Below, one piece after another: positions 35,501-45,600 of a stretch of DNA of 64,000 nucleotides. Under the pieces are notes generated by a model, which made no database searches, had not been told where the DNA came from, and saw nothing but the letters and a program-made list of their open reading frames with translations. The position numbers and the translations under genes are program-made. This DNA comes from Pelodiscus sinensis (taxonomy: Eukaryota; Chordata; Testudines; Trionychidae). Every line of letters begins with the position of its first letter. Position 1 is the stretch's first letter. The stretch lies in NCBI RefSeq assembly GCF_049634645.1, contig NC_134731.1, positions 25,883,772 to 25,947,771 of the forward strand. Direction: 5' to 3'.

Positions 35501-38500
35501 TCCTGTGGCACCTTATAGACTAACTGCAGTGTAGGAGCATAAGCTTTCGTGGGCAAAGACCCACTTCGTCAGATGCATGAAGTGGAAATTTCCAGAGGCA
35601 GGAATAAATCATTTATTCCTGCCTCTGGAAATTTCCACTACATGCATCTGACAAAGTGGGTCTTTGCCCACGAAAGCTTATGCTCCTACACTTCAGTTAG
35701 TCTATAAGGTGCCACAGGACTCCTCGTCGCTTTTGCAGATTCAGACTAACACGGCTACCCCTCTGATACTTTCCCAGAGAGTGGCCTGGAGGTGTTAGCT
35801 GTGCAGCGGGTGTCGAAGGCCCAGGCCTGGCAGCGTACGGGACGAGCGGGACGAGAGGACAGTGGCGTCTGTTACCGGCTCTACACGGAGGATGAGTTCG
35901 AGAAGTTTGATAAAATGACGATACCAGAGATCCAGAGGTGAGGTCATACTCCACTTCCCCAGACACATACAGCCCGGCCTGCCCTCAGCCAGACCCTGTG
36001 ACGGAGCCAGAAGAGGAGGTTCGGAGGGGAGTGCCGTGACTGGATCTGGAGCCCCTTTAGCAGCCTGGGCCGAGGAAAGGCGGTCAGAGCCTGGAGGCAG
36101 AACGGTGTCTCGGCTGGCTTCCTGTTGTGGCTAATTCCGTTTTCACAGCTTCATTATCATCAACAACCCAGCTTAACGCCTGCTGGTGTCTGATGCCTCC
36201 CTCGCTATTTCCTTCCATCTTGCCCTGTCCGGTGCGGAGTGGCTTCGTTTCTGTAGACTAACTCGGCACCAATCTACTCTATTTCACAGCTTTGCTGTGT
36301 TTAATGACGGTGGGGCCTGGAGCTGTCAGAGCTCAGGCTTTTGCTCTGTCTCCACCAGCAGCCCCGTAGCCAGGAGCAGGGTGTCAGAAACAGGGCGAGC
36401 AGGGTCTGCGTGTTTGGCTTTTTCTCCCCCTCCCACCCGCCTGCCCTTTTCAGCTTGCACTGTCCCATCTCACGTGGCATAACTGGCAGCAGGCTGGGGA
36501 GGCGCCAGGGGATAGTGGAAGCGACTTGCTTCCCCTTCTGTTTCCTCGCTCAGCCCTCGGGGCGGGGGCTCCCTTGGGGTCTCAGACTCCCAACACTTCT
36601 GTACCAAGAACCATCTGTGGAGGGAGAAGTTCAGGGCAGTGTCCAGCTTCCAGGGCCACCTTGGTCGTTGCCCTTTGGTCCTTTGCATGAGGCCTCTTTC
36701 CCCTGTTGTGCCTTTGCCCTGTTGCTGACAAAAGTGAATGTGGAAAGCAGGAGTCTCAGGCCCCGGGCCTGTGGGCCATCCGCCGCCGGAGAGATTGTGC
36801 AATGCGACCCGGCCGTGCCTCCTGACTCCCCCCGGAGGAGCGGTGCACTCGCCCGGTGCACTCTGCCTCCCGCAGCTCCTGTCGCCACAGGGAGCGTGGG
36901 AGTGTCCGACTGCTGCCGCCACACTGCACCAGGGCCCCTCCCCCGGTGATCCCCGAAGCCGCATCCTCAGGAGATGGGGGGCCATGTGGGAGAGTGGGCG
37001 GGGCAGTGGTGGGAAGGGGCAGGGCTTGGGAACTGGTAACAGACACGCTCCCAACCCCACCTGCCAGGAGTCCTGGGCCGGATTGCGCAATCGCTCCAGC
37101 TGGAGATGGCCCACGGGCCAGGAGTCTGAGACGTTTGGGGGTAAAGCCTCCCTCTTTCCTCTGCTCTGTGGCTGGAGGTGCTGCTGGAAGAAGTAGCTGA
37201 TCTGCAGGGGTGCTGAGGCCAGAGGGAAGGGTGAAAGATTTGGCTCTGCATCTCTGGCAGTGCCCGGCTTCCCTTTGGAGCTAGGAACGTTTCTTCTTTA
37301 ATGCCCACGGCCTCCCCAGCTCAGGACGACGGGGCACCGGACCCTTCCTCGGCGTGCAGGGTTTCAGAGGTGCCCGTCGAGCAGGCCTGTCCGATTTGCC
37401 TCAGTAGGGACTGGTGATTTCTCTCCCTGTGCAGGTGTAACCTGGCCAGCGTGATGCTCCAGCTCCTGGCTCTGAGAATTCCCAACGTTCTCACCTTTGA
37501 CTTTATGTCCAAGCCATCCCCCGGTAAGCGGCACAGAGGCAGCGTTGGGAGGAATGGGTAACAGGTCTCTGAGGATTTATCGGAAAAAAAATGTGGACTG
37601 AACCAATAAGGAAGAGTGGGGGAGCCTGTCCGCTAAGGAGCATAACACTTCTGTATTGCTGCAACCTCCCACTAGGGGTCTTGCCACCTGCAGAGCAGTC
37701 CTGTCCATACGACAAATTGGGGGCGCCTACTTCAACCGGGAGGGACTGAGGGTTATGGGGGCCACTAACCACATACGTGGCAGGAACTGGAGTGGCCCAG
37801 CAGCCTTCTCCATTTCTCCCTGCCACCCTCTCCCGGCCTGCTGTGCGCGGGGTCTTGGCGTTAGCAGGAAGCAGAGCGCCCTGCCCCAGGCTCTCTGGTT
37901 CCCACCACGGCGGAGTAGTGAGGTGCAGCGGATGGGGAGGGCACTGCAAACGGGGTGGAGCTGCCAGGCTACTCCGGCTCCCGCCACCTGTATGTGAATG
38001 GTGGGGAGGGAAACCCTACCATTGCTGCGCCAACCCCCCCCCCAGTCCTCTGGGCCATAGGGAGTAAGCCGGTGGGGCTGCCTGGGGCACTGGGTGGGGT
38101 GAGATTACCACAGGCTCTGTGCTCCCCGCGGGACAGCCCTGGCCACGTGGGTGGACCAGGTTCCTTTAAGTGCTCACTAATATGAAAGCAGCACCTTGAG
38201 GGCAGGGAATTGGACTTCCCCAGTCGAATGAGGGGATAGAAGTCGGCTCGGGGTGCAAGGAAACTGGAGAAATCTTGAGGGGAGGCTTCTAGAGAAGGAG
38301 AGCGGCCTACAGAGTCCTGGCAGGGCTGCCGCCCAGGGGTTGGCATGGCACCTTGCTTTGCTTCAGTGTAGAGTGTACTTGGTGAGTGGGGTGTCCGTGG
38401 AATGTGCCCTGGAGACTCAAGCAGTGCCAGGCTGCTGCCCTTCCCTTTGACCCAGAGACACTGGGATGGAGCTGGGGGGCGGAGGGAAAGTCTTTTGCTC

Positions 38501-41500
38501 CTCTGCTGATATTGCCAGCCCTGGCGCCAACTGGCTGTCCCATTCTGTCTTGATAGATGCCATTCGCGCAGCCATTGAGCAACTGGATCTGCTGGGGGCG
38601 GTGGACCGGAAGGAGGCTCAGGTGATGCTGACCCCGCTGGGACGGAAGATGGCAGCGTTTCCTCTGGAACCCAAGTTCTCTAAGGTACAAGCGCTAGGCA
38701 GTGAGCTTTCCGCTGTTAGCAAGATCTGGTTTCCATACAGATACTGTTACCGTGATACGTCTGTAACTGCCCACATGTGAAGTAGGGATGTAATAGAGCA
38801 GTCAATTAACTGATACGCAAAAGCTTATAGGTTAATGCTATAGACTCCACGCATTTCCCTCCTCCCCCTGCCCCTTTCCAGTACGTTTTCTAGAAGGATG
38901 GCCAGCAGCTCGGCTCAGTGCCAGGTCCGGGACTTACCCCTGCTGCAGCTCTGCGTTTAAAATGTGTTAGGAACCAGGCAGGCAGCCTGGCTCAGTTCCA
39001 GCTCACACCGGATCGGAGAGCTCAGACCTCCCTGGACAGGCAGCCGGCTCGCGAGGGGAGCTGCCTTTTAAACTGGCTTCTCTCGCGGATCAGCTCCTGC
39101 TTGGCATTCCATACTGCTGCCTCTGATAGAGAGGCAGCAGCATGGAGTGGCAGAGGGCTCCTCAGGAGTGGGGCCGGAGCGCACTGGCCCCACCTCCTGG
39201 GACTATAGAATAGTCGACTAACCGATAAGAATTCACATGGTTAATCGACTGTTCAGTTAACCGATATTTAACATCCCTAGTGTGAAGAGAGAGAGCGCGC
39301 ACCTCTTTTGGGCCTGACTCTGCAGGTTCTGTGAGTTTGGCTGCTGCTGTGCAATAGTTGTGGAACTTGGCCCTGAGGAGATGCAGCCTCCAGGGTGCTG
39401 AAAATCCTAGTGGATTATAGGCACCGTTTTTCTTTACAGAAGCTGGATTGTCCCTGTCACATCCTGCTCATGGAGCGTGTGCTTTATAATCCTGTTGATG
39501 TCAGTCATTTCCCGTTGGTACTCAAGTGAGGCTCGCGGGATTGTCATTCACCTTTAGTGCTTCTTGTTGTTCTCCTCCATTCCTGTAGCTCACCACTTGA
39601 TTTTAAGGCGGCAAGTTAGAGTTGAAACCAAAGTTTCCAAAAGAGCTGCTCTCGTCTCCCTTTCAATACTCATATAAATGAGCATGTTATGTTGAAACTC
39701 CCTTAAAATAATCAGCCCTCCCCAATAGTGTGTGTATATCGGTGGGCCTAAATAATAGACATGAGTGAGTCAAGGTTTGTGAGTAGTTTAGCTCATTCAA
39801 ATGAGAACAACTTAAAGAATAACCGTTAATGATGGCTATTGCCAGTGCCTCCGTGGTACTGCCCTGGCATGAGGATGGACTAGTTGTATCCCTAGAACAT
39901 CTCTTCCCGCTGTCTTCTGTCATTTTAAGAATAAGCCTGGAGTTCCCATCTCTTTATGTCTGTTCCTATTGAGCCAGGTGTTACCATTTGTGTGTTAGAC
40001 TCTTTTAAAGTTTACACTGCCCATCAGGATTACTGTGCTGTCCACGGGTGAAACCTATAAAAGCCACTCTTGCTCTGTGCTTGGCAGACTATCCTCCTGT
40101 CCCCCAAGTTCCACTGCACGGAGGAGATCCTGACCATCGTGTCCCTGCTCTCAGTGGACAGCATCCTCTACAACCCCCCGTCCCGGCGGGATGAAGTGCA
40201 GTCTGTCCGGAAGAAGTTCATCTCCAGCGAGGGAGATCACCTCACTCTGCTCAACGTGTACCGAGCCTTCAGAAATGTCAGCGGCAATAAGGTGGGTGGG
40301 ACTGTCTGGAGACCCCTTTGGGGCCGTGATGTCTCTCCATGTTATCTGCACTTTGCTTTGTATCCGAATGCCTTGTAATCAGTCTGTGTATCCTCGCTAT
40401 GCTTCTGTGGGGGTGGCAAAGGGGTAACCTCATTTTATAGGCAGAATACGTGATTTGATGAAGATCATGTAGGAAATCCACAGCAGAGCTGGGAAGCGAA
40501 CCCACGTCTTCCCCAGTTCCAATCTAGCACCCTAAGCTCAGGGCTGATCTTTCCTCCCTTGTACTGTTCCAGTGGGGTAGGATTGTACACCAGGAAATGC
40601 CTGGCAATGCGCTTTCCCGCCTCAGCACTCGTTACAAAGGGATTGAGCCTTTCTGCAAATGTTGTAAATGGGATTTGGGTTTATTCCACAACTCAAATTC
40701 TCCAGTCTGATCCCTAAGGCTGTGTCTACACTGGCGCGATCTTGCCGTGTGTTCTTGCGCAAGTAAACTGATGTTCTACTGTATGAACTCAGGGCTTCTT
40801 GCGCAAGAACTATGATGCTCCCGCTCAGGAACAAGCCCTTTTGCGCAACTGTTCTTGTGCAAGAGGCCAGTGTAGACAGGCAACATGAATTTCTTGCGCA
40901 AGGAAGCCCTATGGTTAAAATGGCCATCAGAGCTTTCTTGCGCAAGAGAGCGTCTACACTGGCAAGGATGCTCTTGCGCAAAAGCACATGCCAGTGTAGA
41001 CGCTCTCTTGCACAACTACTTTAATGCAAGAACTCTTGCGCTAAAGAGTTTTTGCGCAAGATCATGCCAGTGTAGACGTAGCCTATATGAGTAGTGGAGC
41101 AGCCTGGGCTGCCTAGCGTTTCTTTCCTCCTCAGGGCTCCCAGTGCAATTTAGAAACTTGATGCTTCTAGGAATCACTATTGCTACCTCTGGGAAGGGCG
41201 CGCAGAAGCTGTTCCATGGCACATGGCGAGCCCACGTTGCAGATTAGGAGAGTGGGTGAGGAAATTTGCATCTAAGTGGAACAGGAGGGAATTTAGGTAG
41301 GTTGAGTGTAACTATCTAGACTGGGAATCTGGCCAAAACTTGCACTGCTCTTTTGAATGGGTTTGTGATAGGGATGTAACCTGTTAACTGTGGCTGGGCT
41401 GGAGCAGACCTCTGTGGTGCAGTGGGCCTGGCCGGAGCAGGGCCCTGTCCTCAGTGCAGTGTGGCAGGCCAGGCTGGAGCAGCCCCGCACCGCAAACGGG

Positions 41501-42662
41501 GCAGGGAGTGCTCCAGTCAAGTTGAGCCCATTGCGCTATGCTACAGACGGTGTGTGGGGGGGAAAGTGGGGGGACACTCCAGCACAACCAGGTTGGAGTG
41601 GCCTCTTGCCTGCAGGATCCTGGTTAACCAGTCAAATATAATGTTTAATCAGTTAACTGATTAAACAGGATTTTAAATCCCTAGTATGTGATTCAGGGAC
41701 TCCATTGTACATCCCACCCAAAGACAATATCTTTAACATCCCTGATAAGTCAGTTGTTCTAACTTTCACTTACTCTGCTGCAGGAATGGTGCAGAGAGAA
41801 CTTTGTGAACAACAGGAACATGATGCTGGTGTCGGAGGTCAGAGCTCAGCTCAGGGATATTTGCCTAAAGGTAACTAGTTGCTGTAAAATTCTCCAGTTG
41901 TCTTGTCATCCCCAGAATGGCTTCCTGGTACCAGGCCCTAGCAGAGGGAAACACTCTGCCATCAGTTTCTGGTTTGAATATGGTGGGACTGTAACTAACT
42001 CCCCTAAAGAGCAGCGTGGATCTGTCTCTGGGCAGCATCCCACAGACTCGTAGTGCAACTGTCCACTTGAATTGCCATTGAACTGGAATTCCCATTTCTT
42101 CTGAGCTTTCAGTTGTGCCATGTTTGCATTTCTACCATGCACACCAGAAGGGATGCCAGGAAGCGATGTGTGATGTGGGCTTCCATGTTGTGCTTGAAGC
42201 CACCTGTTTCCACTCTTACTTGCACTGCATGGTGATTGCAAGGCTTTTCCAGGCTTGTGTTAAGAGACTTGATGTTAGTCGGGTGTGTGGTTCTGAGCTG
42301 CAGGGCACCACACCCACAAGGTTGCCGTTTCTCTTTCTCTCATTACTAACTAGCTATCATTACCGATTGAGTCCTCCCGATCGGACACAGGGAATATCCG
42401 CCGCTGCCTGGCTCACAGCCTCTTCATGAACACTGCAGAGTTGCAGCCCGATGGCACCTATGCCACCGTAGACTCCAACCAGCTCGTGGCAATCCATCCC
42501 TCTTCTGTCCTCTTCCACTGCAAGCCAGCCTGCGTCACTTACAACGAGCTGCTTCACACCAACAAGTGCTACATGAGAGACCTGTGTGTGGTGGATGCAG
42601 ATTGGCTGTATGATGCTGCACCCGACTACTTCCGTAGAAAGCTAAGAGCAGCCAAGAACTGA
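20579..42662 (+). CDS. DHX33: DEAH-box RNA helicase DHX33
   Basis: Twelve coding exons: 20579-20756, 27346-27506, 30219-30446, 31109-31279, 32821-33006, 34650-34761, 35778-35937, 37435-37523, 38557-38684, 40088-40291, 41784-41870 and 42354-42662. They total 2013 nt and 670 aa, shorter than human (about 707 aa) because the low-complexity N-terminus is reduced. DHX33 is a DEAH/RHA ATP-dependent RNA helicase tied to rRNA synthesis, translation initiation and innate RNA sensing. Motifs: Walker A GETGSGKT (60-67), DEAH (157-160), SAT (194-196), motif VI QRTGRAGR (364-371), then winged-helix/HA2 and OB-fold regions. The start was chosen because MPQDGARPPAKRLKL matches the family N-terminus; an in-frame upstream ATG at 20324 lies in promoter sequence. 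All introns are GT-AG. Exon 7 uses an acceptor recreated by a retroelement target-site duplication. Confidence 0.97.
21475..21545. mobile_element. Truncated CAGGGCTYG hAT MITE
   Basis: CAGGGCTTGAAAACGGCAGCG followed by 'gctgctcgccggccccgcactgcgcatgcgca' matches the interior of the intact copy at 32275-32413. The other end was not found. Confidence 0.5.
21740..21975 (+). mobile_element. MIR-like CORE-SINE
   Basis: 'gttctgaattcaatttcccagctctgccacagacttcctatgtaaccttgggctaatcacc' is the CORE/MIR phrase. It is followed by 'ctcagtatccccaactgtaaaaatgg' and the tail 'gattgtgaggtgctcagatact'. The copy is divergent and lies in DHX33 intron 1. Confidence 0.75.
22032..22868. mobile_element. hAT-like element (TAGGGATGT family) with nested CR1
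   Basis: Ends TAGGGATGTGGATGG and TTTTAAATCCCTA are inverted. Flanks GTCTCAAT and GTCCAAAT agree at 6 of 8 positions. An antisense CR1 fragment sits inside, so the hAT copy inserted first. Confidence 0.7.
22432..22790 (-). mobile_element. CR1 LINE 3' fragment, antisense
   Basis: 'agaattatagagctggaagagacctcaggaggtcatcaagtccag' and 'ctccttgttctgccatccatccctcactactgagaacagcc' are CR1 3' sequence in reverse orientation. 5'-truncated, nested in a hAT element. Confidence 0.8.
23512..23680. mobile_element. Foldback CR1 3' terminus
   Basis: An antisense CR1 end ('cataagaacatgagaacggccatactgggtcagacc') is followed about 100 bp on by the sense end ('atggaccgttggtctgacctgatatggctgttcttaggttcttatg'). 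The two arms can pair over about 45 bp. Confidence 0.75.
23803..24379. mobile_element. Tigger/pogo-like Tc1-mariner MITE with GC-rich core
   Basis: Ends CAGTAAAACCTGTGTTATCC and GGATAGCACAGGTTTTACTA are inverted repeats flanked by TA, typical of pogo/Tigger elements. The middle is a GC-rich imperfect tandem repeat ('ggccacgagccgcaggggtgcc' variants). No transposase is visible. Confidence 0.75.
24530..24775 (+). mobile_element. CR1 LINE fragment, sense
   Basis: Contains 'ttaggcctcacctgaaatactgggtctagttctg' and 'aaagtccagaggagagcaaccaaaattattaaaggtctagaaaac', recognisable CR1 ORF2 3' coding remnants with stops. DHX33 intron 1. Confidence 0.8.
25935..26275. mobile_element. hAT-like element with perfect 8-bp TSD (TAGGGATGT family reference copy)
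   Basis: TAGGGATGTGAAAGAATAAC start and TTTTTAACATCCCTA end are inverted. The TSD CTGCAAGC is exact at 25927-25934 and 26276-26283. Interior blocks ('gctgcctctgtatataaggcagcaacc', 'agctggt...accagctt') form further inverted repeats. This copy defines the family as hAT by TSD length. Confidence 0.85.
26345..26800 (+). mobile_element. CR1 LINE 3' remnants
   Basis: 'gcctctgttggtctggaaatggatgacaggggag' then 'gcatctggcattggctactgtcagcagacaggatactgggccggatgg' and 'tctgacccagtgtgtccattcttacg' is the CR1 3' end in sense. The following 280 bp end in 'gactgaatgggtcttttcagtctcttactcccatgattttat', a second CR1-like end. Confidence 0.7.
27095..27260 (+). mobile_element. MIR-like CORE-SINE
   Basis: 'tggttagaactctggtgcttgggttctgttcctggctctgccactgcagcgccctgagc' is a CORE-SINE match, ending about 85 bp upstream of DHX33 exon 2. 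Confidence 0.7.
27824..28096. mobile_element. hAT-Charlie-like MITE with perfect 8-bp TSD
   Basis: The TIR CAGTGGTTCCCAAACTTTTT is characteristic of Charlie-type hAT ends. The right end is AGTTTGGGAACCCATG. The TSD AGCTAGGG is exact on both sides (27816-27823, 28097-28104). DHX33 intron 2. Confidence 0.85.
28750..28987. mobile_element. TAGGGATGT-family hAT element, left end lost
   Basis: The right end 'ctattcagctaactgatacttcacatcccta' and the core 'gcctctgatatcgaggcagcagcatggagtggcagg' match the copy at 38783-39279. No left terminus was found. Confidence 0.55.
29256..29735 (+). mobile_element. CR1 LINE 3' end, sense, with recognisable ORF2 C-terminus
   Basis: Translation around 29385-29510 reads RKFFFTQRVVNLWNSLPEE and NARTITEFKEKLGNF, the usual CR1 ORF2 C-terminal signature. 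It is followed by the 3' UTR ('cacctggtgttggccactgtcggcagacaggctactgggctagatgg...tctgacccagtacggctgttcat'). It is 5'-truncated and non-autonomous. Confidence 0.85.
29276..29399 (-). mobile_element. Single-arm copy of the tail retroelement with 10-bp TSD, inside CR1
   Basis: ATAGAAGAAA is duplicated at 29276-29285 and 29390-29399. The 104-bp insert carries 'cctgtggcaccttatagactaac' and 'gcataagctttcgtgggcaaagaccca' in reverse orientation. Unlike the other copies it has only one arm. Confidence 0.75.
32085..32274 (+). mobile_element. CR1 LINE 3' end, sense
   Basis: 'gcctctgtttgttagaaggtgcagatggatgtcaggagag' to 'ggcacctggcattggccactgtcggcagacaaggtactgg...cgctcttacgttctta' is the CR1 3' end. A hAT MITE is inserted at its very end. 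Confidence 0.8.
32275..32413. mobile_element. hAT MITE, CAGGGCTCGACAAAC family
   Basis: Ends CAGGGCTCGACAAACT and TTTGTCGAGCCCTG are a perfect inverted pair. Flanks CTTATGGG and CTTATGAG agree at 7 of 8 positions. 139 bp, non-coding, in DHX33 intron 4. Confidence 0.85.
33107..33325. mobile_element. TAGGGATGT-family hAT element
   Basis: 'ggtgttaaaaaggttaaccggttaaagc' at the left and 'ggttaactcattaatgtcccta' at the right are degraded inverted ends around a GC-rich middle. No confident TSD. Confidence 0.55.
33348..33511. mobile_element. hAT MITE, CAGGGCTCG family, perfect TSD
   Basis: Ends CAGGACTCGCCAA and TTGTTGAGCCCTG. The TSD CTTATAAC is exact at 33340-33347 and 33512-33519. The interior is shared with the copy at 59566 ('cgccagccgcgctgtctagcgatctg', 'ggctcttccgggtt'). 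Confidence 0.88.
34150..34382. mobile_element. Harbinger-like MITE in DHX33 intron 5
   Basis: Ends GGGTACGTCTGCCCTACGC and GCTGTGTAGACATTCCC are inverted. Flanks CGA and TGA match at 2 of 3 bases. It ends about 270 bp before exon 6. Confidence 0.6.
34415..34620 (+). mobile_element. MIR-like CORE-SINE just upstream of DHX33 exon 6
   Basis: 'tgagttctaatcctggctctgccatttgtctgttgatgaccttgggcaaagacacggctgcctcagtttcaccatcagtaaaatgggg' is a strong CORE/MIR match. It ends about 30 bp before the exon. Confidence 0.8.
35015..35233. mobile_element. Possible Harbinger-like MITE in DHX33 intron 6
   Basis: GGGATATGTCTACATTACAG at the left and GTGCAGTGTAAACTTACCCC at the right are weak inverted copies, with 'cagccc/gggctg' arms inside. 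The TSD is not clear. Confidence 0.5.
35482..35780. mobile_element. Foldback retroelement inserted at the DHX33 exon 7 splice acceptor
   Basis: The 12-bp sequence CTTTCCCAGAGA is present at 35482-35493 and 35769-35780 and brackets a 275-bp insert. The insert has two arms of about 110 bp ('cctgtggcaccttatagactaac...gcataagctttcgtgggcaaagaccca' and its complement) around a 'ggaataaatcatttattcc' centre. A right-hand unpaired tail 'cgcttttgcagattcagactaacacggctacccctctgata' follows. The duplicated 12-mer is itself the 3' splice site of intron 6 plus the first three bases of exon 7, so two copies of the acceptor now exist. Confidence 0.9.
36755..37135. repeat. GC-rich inverted repeat in DHX33 intron 7
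   Basis: 'ctcaggccccgggcctgtgggccatccgccgccggagagattgtgcaatgcg' and the complement of 'gattgcgcaatcgctccagctggagatggcccacgggccaggagtctgag' form imperfect arms of about 65 bp. Probably an old TIR element. Open frames here follow from high GC and are not supported as genes. Confidence 0.5.
37715..38065. repeat. Inverted repeat in DHX33 intron 8, likely old DNA element
   Basis: 'ccactaaccacatacgtggcaggaactggagtggcccagcagcc' pairs imperfectly with the complement of 'gagctgccaggctactccggctcccgccacctgtatgtgaatgg'. No clear ends or TSD. Confidence 0.45.
38783..39279. mobile_element. hAT-like element, TAGGGATGT family, in DHX33 intron 9
   Basis: Ends TAGGGATGTAATAGAGC and TTTAACATCCCTA. Flanks ATGTGAAG and GTGTGAAG agree at 7 of 8 positions. 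At 497 bp it is one of the longest copies in the window, with a core resembling 28750-28987. Confidence 0.8.
40718..41083. mobile_element. Harbinger-like MITE built from TTGCGCAAG motifs
   Basis: Ends GGCTGTGTCTACACTGGC and GCCAGTGTAGACGTAGCC. Flanks are TAA and TAT. The interior repeats the palindromic core TTGCGCAA about every 20-40 bp and folds back along its length. DHX33 intron 10. Confidence 0.75.
41369..41683. mobile_element. hAT-like element, TAGGGATGT family, in DHX33 intron 10
   Basis: TAGGGATGTAACCTG start and TTTTAAATCCCTA end. Flanks GTTTGTGA and GTATGTGA agree at 7 of 8 positions. GC-rich 'gctggagcagccc' core. It ends about 100 bp before exon 11. Confidence 0.8.
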
Positions 42663-45600
42663 CCTGCTCTGTGTGCCACCGCACGAACCCTGGGAGATTT
42701 CTAGGGTTTTTTGTAATGAATGTACAGGAACAATAGTGCTTTGCCTTGCCAATCAGGTAGGGCTGTACAGGAAATGGCTTCTTCACAAGAGCCATACCTC
42801 ATGCACTGTTGGACTGGCTTAGAACAATCATCCTTTATTACAGTTAATAAATAAAAGGGCAACATCACACATGAACATAGTGTATATATTAACATGTGCA
42901 GGTTGGGGTGGTGGTCTTGGAGTCCAATTTTTAAAACTAATGGAAATATATCGGGGTTGTGTATGAACAAATGAGATCCCACGGGGACCCTTTTGAGCAG
43001 AGCAGGAATTTTTTGACAATTGCCCTTGTCTCCTTTGCAGGCTTTATCGGCAAAAAGTTTTAAATCTTTGTGTATAGTTGTATTAACAGGACAAAACTAC
43101 CTTTTTTAAATGTACATTTTTTGGAGGGAGGTGCTAATGAATTTTACCTCGTCCGACATCTTTCTGCCTGATGTTACTTTCACCTATTTGACCCATCTGA
43201 AAGCAGGAAAGGTTTATCTGAATTGACAGCTCTTCATTGCTTGTACCTGTTTGTAAGCCCAACCTTGTGGGGCTGATAGCGGTGCAGTGGCATGGCGAGA
43301 GATGATCAGTCACCTCTGTCGTTTGCTAGCGGAGGGACTGCAGGCATCTCTTTCAAATGCTTCCTTCGTTTGTAATTGCTGCACCATCAGCCCAGCAGTG
43401 TCTCTCTCATCCCGTTGGTTTTCATGTAGTTGTGTAGCAAACCAGCTGCCATGCAGGTAAAATGCTTCTGGGACTGCCCCCGTTCAGCCACACCAAAGTG
43501 CCAATATTCCCATGGAATGCTGGCCCTTCACCACAGCTGTGGACGTCGGCATTGGCAGGTTAGTTCTAAGCTGCTAGGCGACCCTTGTACATCTCCACAC
43601 TGCACTTCTTGCCGATAGACACAGAATCTGAAGCCAGTTGGCCGTCGCAACGCCAAACTAGGGAAAGCAATGGATTGACATTTGGACCGCCTACATCTGT
43701 AGCGCTCGGTTGTTTACAGCAGTAATGTGTGGCTTTGGCTTCAAGAGCTAGTGCTGAGAATTGTCTCTCAAGCAAGAGAAGTTGATGTCGGTTTAAGTGG
43801 TCTTGCCTGGTGGTTGCAGTTGCCCAATAGTAGTACATAATGTGCACATGCACTGCAGCAGTAAAGGAATGCTGGGCTCGCAGCCAGGATAGAGTTCAAT
43901 GCAAGAAGATTTTTAATCCACTATGGAGCTTTTCTAAGTAGTATGTGTTAAAGAACTTAGGTAACATTTCTGCTGTGAGTTGGAGTTTGTTTTTTTTAAA
44001 TTGGCAACATGCTGGGGTCTAAGTCTTGCTTGGGCAGGTGTGGCTAGTCACATGTTCCAGGCAATTCATAACTAAGTAATCCATAGAAAAGTCATAACTA
44101 CAGATGATAAACCAGATACTTACAACTGAAATGGTTAAAGTAGCTAGGTATGAAGCTCTCAGGCTCTTTACATGGCAGACTGTCTGCTGAATCAGCAAAA
44201 ACCAGTGTCCTCTGCACTTGCTTTTCAGCATTCCCACAAAGCACAAATCTTTAATGAAATCTTTGCTTTTTACTTAGGAAGCCAGGCACACATTGTTGGG
44301 CTTTATCACAGACTGTTTAGTGATGTTGAGTTGGGCAGCGATCTATTATGTATCGCCTCTCTCCAAATGCCACAGTAATTACTTGACTGTATAACCAGCT
44401 ATCTTCTGAGTACAGTCTTTTCCTGTACATTGTGATTGAGAAACATTGTTATTCCTCACTATATCTGTGAGAGAGGGGATGGGATTCAGACTGCTAACTT
44501 TTGTGCTCTGCCAGCTCAAATTGTTGTGCCAATCTTTGCCTGAAGAGGGTTTCTTTACCATAGTAGCCAAACCAGAAGCAAAGACTTTGTTCCAGACTGA
44601 ATCCAGAAATCTGGTAGGAAAGAAATTGCCATCCAACATACTGTCCTACACACATATGTTTGTGTTTCCTCTTTGGCCAGGTTAGAACTTCCAAGTTCAC
44701 TACTTGGAGGCAGCAGATCACATGTCTTATCCTTTGCAATAGTTCATCCGTTTCTTTTGCAGCAAACTTTACAGAAAAAAAAGATGATGTAATTGAGAGT
44801 CAGACTTCCTCAAAGACTCTTTAATCATCGTATAATTATTTTCTCTCTGTTTTACACCAGTATTTTTCTGCTTTTTTGGGGGTTGTTTTGCCCTTCATTA
44901 GACCTTTGTAGGACGGCAACATTGGCTAGGAACATTTCATCTGTCTTTGGCATTTTGGGCTTCCTCCCGCATTATAGCATCTAGTGGTCAGATGCTTCAC
45001 TGTAGAAAAATGGCAATAAGAACCAATCTTATTTTTAATCCTGTGTTTTATACAGGAACTAAGGCAGGTTCAGCCAGTCTAACTGCTTGATTGTCCAAAT
45101 ATTATTTGCCTCTTAATGTCTTGAATAAGTGGAATGGACTGTTCTATATTGTCCATAAGGTAAGGTACAGAGAAAAATTATAAGTTTTAAAAATTAAATC
45201 CTTTTGAGTATTTCTAAAACAACTTCTCTGGGAGAGGTATCTTCTCAGTTCAACAGAAATCTCTTTGCACAATTTGAGTTGTTCAGTTTTATGATGAGTT
45301 GAATTAAAGCAGATTTCTAAAAGGGGAAGATGGGAAACTTTTATCAGTTAATGTGATTAGTTAACATGAGCTACTCTGGGATATCCCAGTTTGACTAAAA
45401 TGGTGTTTAGTCCACTCTTGTATTTTTCAAACATCCATTTTACTTTGTTTTTTAATCTTTTAATGGTGCTGCTCAGGGATAGAATCATATTGGAAAACTC
45501 ATTCTTCTTCTGAACAGAGAAGGTGCTGACTTCACTGTGCAACCGTCAGGGAGAAGTTATGCTTCCTGTCTTGATTCCCCCCCCCCCCCCGGTTAAATGC

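Noticed and set aside
36341..37308. Overlapping frames up to about 210 codons in DHX33 intron 7
   Set aside because: GC-rich inverted-repeat sequence opens all phases; no recognisable domain and inconsistent with DHX33 splicing.
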